Made by a program: the position numbers and the translations under genes
Shown: positions 1 through 13,000 of the stretch, in pieces
How positions within the stretch are numbered: the stretch's first letter is position 1
Layout of the letters: every line of letters begins with the position of its first letter
The notes under the pieces: model-generated
Database searches by the model: none
What the model was told of the DNA's origin: nothing
Seen by the model: the letters and a program-made list of their open reading frames with translations, nothing else
Assembly (NCBI GenBank): GCA_948146395.1
Contig: OX411552.1
Location: forward strand, 13,438,957 to 13,502,956
Reading direction: 5' to 3'
Length of the DNA: 64,000 nt
Source of the DNA: Fragum whitleyi
Lineage: Eukaryota; Mollusca; Bivalvia; Cardiida; Cardiidae

Positions 1-3000
1 ACCATCTTTGTAACAAGCAATTTCTTTTTTCACACAATTCGTCCTCCCCAGTACAAGATTCAGATTCCATACTAGCTTTTAGCTTGGACTCTTAATTTCA
101 TCAGTTAGGAGTCCACTGGAATCCTTTCTAAAAGAATATAGAGCCAAACTTCCACCAGAATGGCACATTCACTGAACCCCTAGAAGACTATTTCTTTTAG
201 GCTTAAGTCTTGAATTTTGCAAACTTACAGCATTTCCCTGGTTAAAGGTGAAGTAAATAAAAATTTGAGGCTCAACGTCAGGAAATTTTTTTTAAGCAGT
301 CTTCAATTCTTTTCTGGAGTTGAACCCCAGAGAGTCTATGGGACTCACATCAGTTAGTACTGTGCAAAACCTGCGTTCCTTAAAACCCTGGCCAGGTGAA
401 AAGAGACTGTGAATAGTTCAAACCTGCCCATAATTCAATGTTCATGCTGCCGCTGGCCAAATTCGCAAATGGCAAATAAAAGTTAATTATAGCGCTAATT
501 TTTTTAATTGGCAAAAGTACATGGCGTGGAATAAAAGACAATCTATCTCTATTGAGATAACCTAGAATTTTCCTCCAAATATAATAGTCGAGTCATTGTC
601 AATTGAGTCAATTATTTTATCAGGTCTGACATGGGACAAACCCATTTCCTTATCAATAAAAGTTTTAATTGAAAGCTTATTCAATTGCATAAAGTAAACA
701 AGCAGCTCATTGGATGATCGCCCATATTAATTTTTGTTAGTGGGCATGACTAAATTACACCACATCCTCGGTAATTTGCTTTGGTATTATTTTAACAGAG
801 CAATTAGTTCAGACTTGCATACACATATTCACTTTATTTATGTCAAAAAAATATAACAATGGCCACCTTTAACATTTTTCTAACCAATTTATTTATCTAA
901 ATTGGTTTACTATGCTCTGATATATTTTGATAGTTTCACCCTCGGCAGCAGTTCCGCCATTCAAAATCCGAAAAATTCTAGTAAAATTGTATTCACATGC
1001 AGGAAGTATTGAATATTCTGCTCATGATTTTTGCAAATAAATTAGAATTTGTTTAATTTCACCCAAAAATTAAAACCATTTAAAACAAAAGGAAAATCTG
1101 AACAATTTACTAGGCTCATTGTAACAACACAACAACTGTCTCATCAATTTGGCCCAAACTATGATCCATTTGGCTCCAACTTTTTTCATTTGGCAAAAAT
1201 GATGGCGACAACTTTTTTCAAGCCAGAGAGAACCCTGCGTAATTGTAAAGGAGTTGTGTCCACAAAATTTGGATGTACAGACTAACAAGACCCTTAACTT
1301 GTTATCAGGCATTTGAAAATGCTTATTAAATAAACTATTCTTGTTGTGTTTTCAACAATCGTGACATTTAAAAGGTATACACAATTGACTTTGGGATAAA
1401 CTGAGATGACACTAATAAATCTTCAACTTGGCAGTGTATAATTTTTTTTATTCAATACAACTGGTTTGACGGGGTCTAGCTATTTACTATATAAATATTA
1501 TAATATCCTCTGGATTAACCTACGCATGTACAAGGTATCTGATATATATGTAGGTACATTTTTGTTAACTTCGGAAAATTAATAGATGACTGTTTTAAAC
1601 AGTTTTCAATTCTTTTTTAGAAGTTGTTCCTCAGAGGGCCCTAGGTAGTTTTGAGAGAGCAGTCTACTTGTTTGCGAGTCTCTGGCTCGCAAAACCTGCC
1701 TCCCCTAAAACCCTGCCATTCTCCATTCTTTCAGGAAGTTTGTCTGTCAAGTGATCATGTTCTTAAATCTATGTTACTCTATGACAACTTACTTATATAT
1801 CTTCTTAAAACCATTTCTATTTGTTTTTGGTTAAATCGGCCTCTAATAATGAGTTGATTATTACCATCTACTGAACCACTGAAAATACAAATAGATCATA
1901 GATACAAACAATTATTCTATTTCTTTAATGCAAAATTGAAATAAAATGTGAAATTTGCTTGACAAATTCTCTTTAAATGTGACATTTTGCAAATGATTAC
2001 TAACAACTAATACTGTTCATAAAATGATGTAATCACAAAGATTATGACGTCATTTACAAAGTGGTGTTGCTATAAGCTCTGAGCTCATTTGAATAATTTC
2101 AACAATAGTGTAAAAACACTTGTGTAATATCAAAAATATTAAACGAGCTATGTCACTTCCAAAATGTAGATCATATTATAATCTTGTGTTTAATATCAAT
2201 TCCTCTTAGCCTATCAACTAAGCAAAGATATAATCAATTCATACAGACACAATCTCTGTGTTTTTGCTACTTATCAGAATCGTTACAGGCAGGGATGTGG
2301 AAATATTTATTTTGTTAACTTGTCCCTTGTGTAAAAGATGATTGTTTACTTGTCTGTGATCAAAATAAAATTGTCTTCTAAAAAGAGAATAGATAGATTT
2401 TGAGGAAAAATACTGAGACCCACAGACAAATTAGGAACAGTGTTTTCTTCCCTTTCATACAAATATAAGGCTAATTAATCTCTTTGGTCTATTTGATACC
2501 ATTCCAAGATTTGCCATGACATTTACTTGGACAAGTGGCACTACCAAATGTACTTGTCTGCGGGTAAAAAGCCAGTGTCCAACAAGTCAGGCATGGGAAT
2601 TCCACAATTCTGGAAAACAATCAAAATACGTGCCCAAAAAATAGGGTTTCATTGAGAAATAAAGATTTGCCACTGGTATTACCCCCTCTTATTTCGTACC
2701 TCTTTTTTATCATCTGCACAAGGTGTTACCTAAATATCATACAATTAAAGTAATTGTAATAAGGGCGATAGGTCAGGTCACCAAGAGACATTGCCCTTAA
2801 ACAGATTGATGCCAAATAAAACTGTTCACACCTACCTTGTACCTAATTCTGCTAACAAAAACGCCAACAAATGTTTTGACTGTCTATGTAACCTGGAAAT
2901 CAAAAGAGTTGTCATATATATTGTGTTACGCTTCAAGCATTGGAAACAAGAATGTCATTTCTATTTAGCTTGTACAATAGAAAATTTTGGTTACTAGAAA

Positions 3001-3038
3001 TAGCAAGAGGGTTAAGATGGCCCCATATCTCTCATCTC

Positions 3039-3104
3039 GATGTGAAACAGTTGTAACTGCCTATAAACATACAGGCAGTTACAACTGTTTCATGCTGAGC
3101 CATC
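3039..3104. repeat. Short hairpin, family GATGGCTCAGNRTGAAACAGTTG
   Basis: AAACAGTTGTAACTGCCT and its exact complement around ATAAACATAC, flanked by GATG/CTGAGCCATC. Other copies: 7397-7468, 51497-51574, 52851-52924. Confidence 0.9.
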
Positions 3105-3237
3105 GATCTGAGTTCATAGTTAAGATCCTGGTAAAAGTAATTTTCATCTGGCATTGAACATGAAAAATATAACTTTTCATCCGTTAAAGACAATCTGCTT
3201 AAAATCACTATTTGTTTGTTTGTCTGGATGGAGTTAG

Positions 3238-3430
3238 CATCACTTTTAACTATCTTTCAGTCATCTCAGGTAGCTGGAGCACATAACAATGGGTTCCTGT
3301 TATTTCTGGCACCAGTACTTTTACAGCCTTTCCTAGCCTCCAGCTGCTATCCCACTTTGGTTTATGATTATCCAACAATCAGTTGGAGACAAATGTTGGA
3401 GAGGAGATGATATGTGCTCCTACAAGGGAT
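3238..3430 (-). repeat. SINE body, reversed
   Basis: Matches the common SINE body of this window: core words CTTTCAGT, GGAGCAC, CACCAGTAC, CTTTCCTAGCCTCCAGCTGC, TATCCCA. The tRNA-like head is missing. Confidence 0.7.
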
Positions 3431-4239
3431 ACAACCCATTACTAATATAATTTAATATAGATATTACATCATATTTCAAAAAAGAAACTCAGCAAAAATT
3501 ATTTCCCTAGGAGAGTTAAAATGAAAATTGTCACTTAAGCCCCTTTGCCCGTGTTTTATAATGGAAGCTTCGTATTTTCAAGAAATGATCCTTATAACAT
3601 GAATAAGAGTTTTCAGAGGACAACGTAGCTCACCCAAACTACTGCTTTTCACAAACAGCACTTCATCAAAGATCTAAGTTCAAGGATAATATTTTTGTTA
3701 AAGTCCATGATCAAATATATATCAGTCTGATTTTAAAATAAGAAAGAAACAAAGGTATAATGGCCAAAGGATAAGCACTCAAAAAATCTTAGCAAGGTTA
3801 AAGTTTTTTTGTTAAAGCACATAAAAGGTCAAGGTCAAATTATCAAGTACCTTGTTACTGAGTGTTAATGTAAAATATAAAGCCTCTCGGATTAAATTGA
3901 TAGAAATAAAAAACTTAACCTAATGCGGACACTGACACCGACGCTGACATCCAAGGGTACGTCCTGGGTAAGCTAAAACCATTCTCTCCAAGTTTCATAA
4001 AGTTTGGGCAACAATAGAGGCCAATTGTAATCAAGGAGCTTGTCAAACAGATCCCTTTTTGCATGATTCAAGTGGAAGGTCCCATATTTGATACTAGGCT
4101 TCATCCTTGTAACCAGATAAAAATTCTAAGTTTCATGAAGATTGGATAACAATGTGGCCCCTATTGTGGTTACAAGGAAATTGCCATTAAGACCCCTATT
4201 TTCCATTAATATCAACATAATACAGAGTTTCCAACTTAC

Positions 4240-4388
4240 ATTCTACTAATTTCAGCAAAATTTGCAAATGATGTTCTTCTAGCACCTGCTCGTAGCACTT
4301 GAGGTGGTTTCATGACAATTCGTTTTTTCTCACCGGTCATCATTTCTGGATTTTTTTCTCGTATAATGTCAAAAACTCGAGTTAATAA
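4240..4388 (-). CDS. EIF2S2: EIF2S2 exon 6 (start of eIF2 beta core domain)
   Basis: A 149-nt exon after the acceptor CCATTGCAG. It ends at the phase-2 donor AT|GTAAGT. It encodes LLTRVFDIIREKNPEMMTG and then EKKRIVMKPPQV, the signature of the alpha/beta core that binds eIF2 gamma, ending in FANFAEIS. An apparent upstream Met of the open frame is intronic. The next exon should begin with the LHRQP-type segment and is not in this window. Confidence 0.95.
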
Positions 4389-7300
4389 CTGCAATGGAAC
4401 AAGGTGCCAAATTGTCACAAGATACGCCCATCACACTGCTTAGTATTAACTGGGGGTTTGAATAGAAATGAGGTTATTTTGAATGAATATTTTTTGCACT
4501 CATGAAGTTTCATGATCCTAGCTATTAAACTTTTAGAGATATACTCTGGACAAGATTCTAGTATGAAAAACAACAATGGGCAATAACTAAAACAATAGGC
4601 TAGGTAGAATTATGGTTCTTGTACACTGCACTCCCCCTTGGTGAGATCTATACACCCATGAAGTTTCATGATCCTAGCTATTATACTTTTACAGATATAC
4701 TTCGGACAAGATTCAAGTCTAAAAAAAAACAAAGGGCAATAACTCAAAAAATAGGTCAGGTAGAATGATGGTTATTGAACACTGCACTCCCCCTTTGTGA
4801 GATCTATACACCCATGAAGTTTCATGATCCTAGCTAACATACTTTTAGAGATATACTCCGGACAAGATTCTAGTATGAAAAACAACAAAGGGCAATAACT
4901 CAAAAAATAGGCCAGGTAGAGTTATGGTTCTTGTGCACTGCACTCCCCCTTGGTGAGATCTATAAACCCATGAAGTTTCATGATCCTAGCTATTATACTT
5001 TAAGAGATATACTCCGGACAAGATTCAAGTCTGAAAAACAACAAAGGGCAATAACTCAAAAAATAGGCCAGGTAGAGTTATGGTTCTTGTGCACTGCACT
5101 CCCCCTTGGTAAGATCTATACACCCATGAAGTTTCATGATCCTAGCTATTATACTTTTAGAGATATACTCCGGACAAGATTCTAGTATGAAAAACAACAA
5201 AGGGCAATAACTCAAAAAATAGGCCAGGTAGAGTTATGGTTCTTGTGCACTGCGCTCCCCCTTGGGGAGATCTATACACCCATGAAGTTTCATGATCCTA
5301 GCTATTATACTTTAAGAGATATACTCCGGACAAGATTCAAGTCTGAAAAACAACAAAGGGCAATAACTCAACAAATAGGCCAGGTAATGTTATGGTTCTT
5401 GTGCACTGCACTCCCCCTTGGTAAGATCTATACACCAATGAAGTTTCATGATCCTAGCTATTATACTTTAAGAGATATACTCCGGACAAGATTCAAGTCT
5501 AAAAAACAACAAAGGGCAATAACTCAAAAAATAGGCCAGGTAGAGTTGTGGTTTTTGTGCACTGCACTCCCCCTTGATGAGATCTATACACCCATGAAGT
5601 TTCATGATCCTAGCTATTATACTTTTAGAGATATACTCCGGACAAGATTCTAGTATGAAAAACAACAAAGGGCAATAACTCAAAAAATAGGCCAGGTAGA
5701 GTTATGGTTCTTGTGCACTGCACTCCGCAAAGATGAGAAGAATATAAATGCCAAGTTTGAAGTCAATCGGACTTCAAGTTACAGAGTTATGCTCCGGACA
5801 AAGAAGTGGACGCCGCCGGACGCCCGGACGCCGTACGCCACGGGTGATCCCATAATACGTCCCGTCTTCGACGGGCGTATAAAAAACACTCATTCAGGGA
5901 TATCTTCTGCTTTTGCAGATCTTCAGAGTGAATGCAAACCAAGTTTATCATTACATTGTGTATATTCAATTTTAAAGATTAATGATTTGTTTTTATGTTT
6001 CACACTGCTTTTAACAATCTTTCAGTCATATTGCTGCAGCTGGAGCGCATAAAAATGGAATCCTGGTTTTTCTCCCAAAAGTACAACCAATACATCCTTC
6101 CCTAGCCTACAGCTGCTAACCCATTAGGATTATGATTATTCAACCATTGATGATGTGCTGCCTACTGGGATCAAATCCATGTCATATGGTTGAAGGTTTA
6201 TGCATACCAACTGTGCGAAGGTGGTGACCTTTTGGGGATTAATGAATTTATGTGGTAATTACTGAAGGTTTGGTTGTCATTTTATAGAAGCAACCATGAA
6301 TTTAGATTTACTCTATTTCCTCTAGTAAGAATGCCCTCCCTAATAGTAACTCACCTCCTTTACTATTTTAAAACTACGAAAACCTCATTAAGATGATCTA
6401 AATAACCTGCAATTCTTATAATAATTTTGTGAATATTTTATTTCCATTATCTAAGATTTACTTCCTCTAAATGATTGTTTAGAGGAAATTGATCTCAAAA
6501 TAAAGGGGCAAGGCAAAAGGGCATCCATTTTACTAGTATTTGTTCTTCAGAATATTGGTACTTAATTAAAGCTAAAATTACAGCCTCCTTTCTATGTTTT
6601 CTTTGGCTCCTAGGAGGATTTTACAAGGAGATATTTGGAAACTTGTTTATGCAAAGTCTGTATCCCACTTTCTTTACATAAGTTTAAGTGAGTCATCAGA
6701 GGTCAATTTTGTCTATACCTAGTATGGACAACTTTGACCATTGATCACTCACTTAAACTCGTGTAAGTATAACCTTCAATTTTAAATAAACCTTGGTAAG
6801 ACCCTTAACCATAAAAGGCTCCCTGTGAGAGAGTGTGATTACAATGATCTTAACCTGTAATTTCAAATCAAAACACTCTGTTTGGCTATTCAAATTCCTA
6901 CCCCAACAGAGGTTTTGCTTGATGTATAAAGGAAACTTTCAATTTTTACGCCGCTTTCAACAATCTGTCAGTTATATCACAGCAGCTCGAGCTCCTAACA
7001 ATGGATTTCTGGTATTTCTCTCACCAGTACTACCATCATATCCTTTCCTAGTGTCCAACTGCTATCTCGCACAGGTCTACGATTATCATATCATTGGTGA
7101 GAGACCATAGTCGGAAGGGATGAGTGTTGCTGTGGAGGATGGAACCAAGGACCTCTAGATTGACAGTCAGACACACTACCAAATGCTCTATGACAGCTGC
7201 TAGAAATCGATCCCTGTACTGGGAGCTCCAACCATTTTTTCCTAGTGATGGTCAGATTAATGGATTATAATCGATAATCAGTTGGTTTTGGATTTAGATT

Positions 7301-10032
7301 GTGATAATTGATTAAGAAATTTTATAATCGATTAATCAGTTCCTAACACATAAATGACAGCCATTATGTATTGCTTTCGAAACTGACATCAGTTTTATGG
7401 CTCAGTGTGAAACAGTTGCTACTGCCTATATGTTCATGCGCAGTTTCAACTGTTTCACGCTGAGCCATGAAGATGGTAGAAAAATCTGCAGAAAGAGTCT
7501 ATTGGTCACGAGTTCTAACTAGACTTTCACAGGATGAAACTGGTGGCAGTGTTAGTTTAAGAAAATAATTGTACAATCAATCATTAGTTGATTTACTCTT
7601 CCAACAAAAAACCCACTGTCGATTGTGATTAAAAACCAATTGCCTGACACCATTTTTTACTTTTCAAGACCCTACCTCATCATATGTATAATCTCTGTCT
7701 GTAGGAATCCATGCTTTACTGCCTGGCTTCTTTATTTCTGTACTATCAACTAAAATATGGACAAATTAAGGAACATTATATTGTATTCAAATGTTGATTA
7801 GTATAGTTTATATCTAGGAATTCATGCTTTACTGCCTGGCTTCTTTACTTCTATACTGTCAACTAAAACATGGACAAATGAAAACCATAAAAAAATATTT
7901 AAATGTTGATAAGCATAATTCATATCTGTAGGAATCCATGCTTTACTGCCTGGCTTCTTTACTTTTGTACTGTCAACTAAACCATGGACAAATGAAAAAA
8001 CATAGATTAATATTTAAATTTTTATATGTATAATTCATATCTGTAGGAATCCATGCTTTACTGCCTGGCTTCTTTACTTCTGTACTGTCAGCTAAACCAT
8101 GGACAAATGAAAACCATTAAATAATATGTGACCTGTCATGCCAAAAGGGACCATCTAGGTAGTGTGAAAAGTGTTGACCCTTGTCAGTCTGGCGGACTGC
8201 GCAGACTGACTAGGGTCGAAACTTTTTGCACTATACTTATTTTCTGAATCTGGAATGATCAATATACCTTCACTCGAAAGAATTTTTGAGCTTCAACTTA
8301 TAATTGACCTCTACAAGAAATAATCTCTTTTTTATATATTTATTTTACTGAGTTCCCAGATGGTCCCTTTTAGTGTGATAATGTATAATTCATATCTGTA
8401 GGAAACCATGCTTTACTGCCTGGCTACTCTACTTCTGTAATGTCAACTTAAACATAGTCAAATCTTAAATGTTCTAAATGTTTATAAGTATAAATCTAAT
8501 ATATTATGTCCGTAGGTATAGTTAGTTACATTGAGAAATTGACAATTGCCTCAATCAAAACCATTCTAAATCACTCACTCAGCGCTCCATTCATTCATTC
8601 CAAACACTCACATAAACCATTAAAAAACACTCAAACCCATTGCAAAATATAGAATCAACGTCATTTAAAATAAATTTGGATAGAGAACAAGATGTGTTTG
8701 TGAAACACGAATGCCCCCGTAACGGCATTTTTTTTCAAAGTTTGACCTTGACAGATGACCTTGACCTTGTCACATGACCTTGACTTTGGTACCAGCGGAT
8801 GCAGATCATTGAGATCTATCATCATGCCAAATATTAGCTTTGTATCTTGAATAGGCTTGAAGATATTGGCAAGGTTAAGTTTTCGGGTTAAAGTTTGACC
8901 TTGACAGATGACCTTGACCTTGTCACATGACCTTGACTTTGGTACCAGCGGATGCAGATCATTGAGATCTATCATCATGCCAATTATTAGCTTTGAATCT
9001 TGAATAGGCTTGAAGATATTGGCAAGGTTAAGTTTTCGGGTTAAGTTTTCGGACGTTTGACCTTGACAGATGACCTTGACCTTGTCACATGACCTTGACT
9101 TTGGTACCAGCGGATGCGGATCATTGAGATCTATCATCATGCCAAATATTAGCTTTGTATCTTGAATAGGCTTGAAGATATTGGCAAGGTTAAGTTTTCG
9201 GACAGACGGACGGACAGACAGACGGACGGACGGACAGACGGACAGACAGACAGACGGACACGAGTAAAACAATATGCCCCCGATCTAAGTCAAATCTTAA
9301 ATGTTCTAAATGTTTATAAGTATAAATCTAATATATTATGTCCGTAGGTATAGTTAGTTACATTGAGAAATTGACAATTGCCTCAATCAAAACCATTCTA
9401 AATCACTCGCTCAGCGCTCCATTCATTCATTCCAAACACTCACATAAACCATTAAAAAACACTCAAACCCATTGCAAAATATAGAATCAACGTCATTTAA
9501 AATAAATTTGGATAGAGAACAAGATGTGTTTGTGAAACACGAATGCCCCCGTAACGGCATTTTTTTTCAAAGTTTGACCTTGACAGATGACCTTGACCTT
9601 GTCACATGACCTTGACTTTGGTACCAGCGGATGCGGATCATTGAGATCTATCATCATGCCAAATATTAGCTTTGTATCTTGAATAGGCTTGAAGATATTG
9701 GCAAGGTTAAGTTTTCGGGTTAAAGTTTGACCTTGACGGATGACCTTGACCTTGTCACATGACCTTGACTTTGGTACCAGCGGATGCAGATCATTGAGAT
9801 CTATCATCATGCCAATTATTAGCTTTGAATCTTGAATAGGCTTGAAGATATTGGCAAGGTTAAGTTTTCGGGTTAAGTTTTCGGACGTTTGACCTTGACA
9901 GATGACCTTGACCTTGTCACATGACCTTGACTTTGGTACCAGCGGATGCGGATCATTGAGATCTATCATCATGCCAAATATTAGCTTTGTATCTTGAATA
10001 GGCTTGAAGATATTGGCAAGGTTAAGTTTTCG

Positions 10033-10063
<31 letters not shown>

Positions 10064-13000
10064 AGACGGACACGAGTAAAACAATATGCCCCCGATCTAT
10101 CGATGCGGGGGCATAAAAATTACAATTTCACTGACATAATATTAATTGTAAGAATCTAATAGGTTTTTGAAGAAATAAGATGCTATCTATAGAACTTATA
10201 TGCATATTTTATTAAGGGGAGGTAATCAATATCGCTAATTTTGTTCATCCTGAACAAAATTTGTGAAATTGAATTACCTCCCATTAAATTCACTCAAAAA
10301 TTGCTCCGCACACTCATTCAATTTCATTCCTAAATCATTCCAAAATCATTCATACTGTCAATTTCACGATGTTGATAACTGTGTCCATACTTTAATGCCT
10401 GTCTTCTTTCAATCTGTACTGTCAACACTACGCCATTGATTGATTTATTGATTGACTGAAATGGATAGGAAAAACCTTCCTATCCTCTAAACACTTTCAT
10501 CTGATTATTGACAGAACACAATTTTTTGTTCTTTATTTCAATGCTTTTCCTAATTCCAAATGGAGGGTGGATGAGCCGAGATTCAAATTATCAACCCTTG
10601 GATTGACAACATGGCATAACTAATTGAGTAAGCCCGGCTCAACCCCCTTAGTGTTGAACCCTGGGCCAACTTATTTCTGACCCGAATTCTATCCGAGTAT
10701 AGACTGGTCCCACTTTCGACTATCAGAATAGCCTTTTAACTAGGCTATTCTAATAGTCAAAAGTTGGACCAGTCTAAAGCTGGTAGCCCGCTATCTGAGA
10801 GATACTCTGATAAAGCCGGCAACAATACCCGCCAGGGGTCTGAAATAAGTTGGCCCCCTGCCTGATTTGGCTTGTTACCTTCATCATCCCCATCCTTCTC
10901 TACATCTGTAGCTTTCTTCTTCTTTTTCTTCTTTTTATTTAAGAATGATAAATCTGACCCTAAATCGTCTGTAGCTTCTATATTAGCACCCCCATCTTCT
11001 ACCACTTCTTCTGTAGTGCCATCTGTTGCACTCTGAAATAAATAGAGGGTAATTGTTTAATTTATATACCTTTCATTGAGTGAACAACAAAAGCTTTATA
11101 TTTACATGAGTAGCTTTTGTAATTCATGAAATTAAATATAAATCAATCATATTCGAAAAATAAATTATAATTGTATTTCTTGAATGCAAAAATGTGGACA
11201 AATTTTCTTTAAGTGTGTCATTTTGTACAAGATTGCAATGCAATATCATTTGTTTATTTGGCCCTTCCTAGAAAAAACATTAAATTCTGCTAAATGAATG
11301 AAAGCAGGGAATAATCTTTTGGCAATTTCACCGATTTTGTACCCATTGTTAATCTATTTTTTCTCAATAATCCACCAAAAAGCATAAAAGAAAGATTCAT
11401 AATACAAACAGCTAGGTGTATAATATAGGTGCCATTGCTTGGTGCTGGTTAACAAAATATGTGATAAACCCTAGTCATGCTGAATAAAAAACCTTGGCAA
11501 AATTATATATAAATCAAAGTGCTGAAAGCTCCATATTTCCTACTTGTGAGTCAGCATTGCATTTTGAAAATATTATTTCTGAAACTTTTCTGGTTTAAAA
11601 AGGAAAAACAGGTGGTATAGACGAAGATCAGACTACACATATGTGCAGGCTGATGTTTGTCTATAGCTCCTACCAAGGCAGGAATATTCCGGGCTCAGTA
11701 TGACGAGGGTTAGGGATAGAACACAAGCCCTGGATGTTACTGTTTTTATTACTTACAGGTAGTGCATCTTTAATTTCTTCCATATCCATGGCCTTCTTCT
11801 TTTTCTTCTTTTTCTTCATTCCTAAATTGAAGCTAAATTCTGAGGAAGAAGAAAGATAGTGATTCAAGCAAAAAGTAAAGAAAAAAAAATGTTCACTGTC
11901 TTGCTCGTTACCAGAGAGTTTATGCATGCTTGACTTGTTATGATGGTTGTAAGTTCGAGCACCACCAGAGGCAGGTGGTGTATTTGGGCAGGACAATTTA
12001 CAGACATAGGCACAGTTCATCCAGCTGTTAAAGTGGAAACCAGTTGTTAGAATCCAATGCCTCTCTATCTAAGCAAATGTTAATATCTGGAATGAGAAAA
12101 AGAACCAGGAGTATTCAGTGAAGCCGATTTTTGTAGGATCTACAAAACTTGCACTATAACTTTTTGTTTCACTCCCATTACAGGGCCAAATGCCAACTTC
12201 CATCTAACTTTCAAGTAGTTTTATTTGTCTTATTTAACTAAAAAGAAATAGAAATAGCATTGATTAGAATGACTCTAATTTATTTATAATGAAACCCACT
12301 TAGCTTAATTCGGTTTTGGTTGTCAAAGTTTCAATTAACAGTTACACAAATATTTTATAACATCAGGGTTTTCCATGACGTAAAAAAATGCACGTCTTTG
12401 TCGCAATTTCAAAACAAATGACCCACAAAAAAATTACCTGTGCGACATTTGTGATGCAAGTTTCAAAATACAGCTCTGTGCTATGAACATGTATGATTGG
12501 AGAGCTTTTTTCATGGATTTTCAGTTGTGTTAAAAATTGACATAACTCGCTTGTTAACAAGCGTCAGATACAATATTTCCGTGACCTCTGTAAATAGCCA
12601 GGTTTTCCAATATTGATAAAATCAGTGCACTATTCTATTTTTAGATAGCTATAGGTACCCGATAAAATATGCAGACGGGTTATCGTGATTTAAACCTCCT
12701 CTGACCCAATTTCCGGTCATAAAATTAACTGTAAACCAGACACCGTATCTTACATAATGCAACAACAAATAAAAGTGTGTAAACTTCCATCGTCTGCATT
12801 GGGGCCATTCTTTCAAAGGAACAACAAAATAGAGCTGTTTTAGCGAGTTTGATGGTGATGACTATGGTCCATCTACCAAAAGAGTGATTAGTCATTAAAT
12901 CTGAATTTGTTTTAATCTTTTTATATAGCTTGAATTCTCCGAGGGTTAAAATGTTTTTGACCTGTTCCAAAATAGGAGGAATGAACAACCAAACCCCGAA

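Larger units (their letters stand above)
1..4239 (-). other. EIF2S2 intron 6 or beyond; repeats, no coding exon seen
   Basis: No zinc-ribbon or other eIF2 beta C-terminal coding segment was found. Contents include a foldback-type repeat around 1890-2150 related to that at 37.7-37.9 kb, a repeat at 2290-2600 that matches the flanks of the transposon nest in intron 1, a hairpin at 3039-3104, a reversed SINE at 3238-3430, and 'aaggtcaagg'-type repeat at 3780-4190. Small open frames here look like chance. Confidence 0.6.
4389..7675 (-). other. EIF2S2 intron 5
   Basis: Holds the 156-bp array, a GC-rich repeat tail at 5740-5890, reversed SINE bodies near 6006-6200 and 6946-7208, and the hairpin 7397-7468. 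No exon seen. Confidence 0.75.
7750..10878 (-). other. EIF2S2 intron 4
   Basis: Apart from the exon-5 copies, MITEs and the 832-bp duplication, 10430-10878 has an inverted repeat around 10700-10780 (GACTGGTCCCACTTTCGACT and its complement). No further exon seen. Confidence 0.7.

Noticed and set aside
4931..5653. Plus-strand frames coding a repeated 52-residue peptide
   Set aside because: They follow the 156-bp repeat, are broken by stops in other units, lie antisense inside an intron of EIF2S2 and end in a generic repeat tail.
8661..9972. Minus-strand frames of 203 and 159 codons (repeated 'KLNLANIFKPIQD')
   Set aside because: Produced by the CCTTGAC repeat; similar words recur in all its copies with no protein family features.
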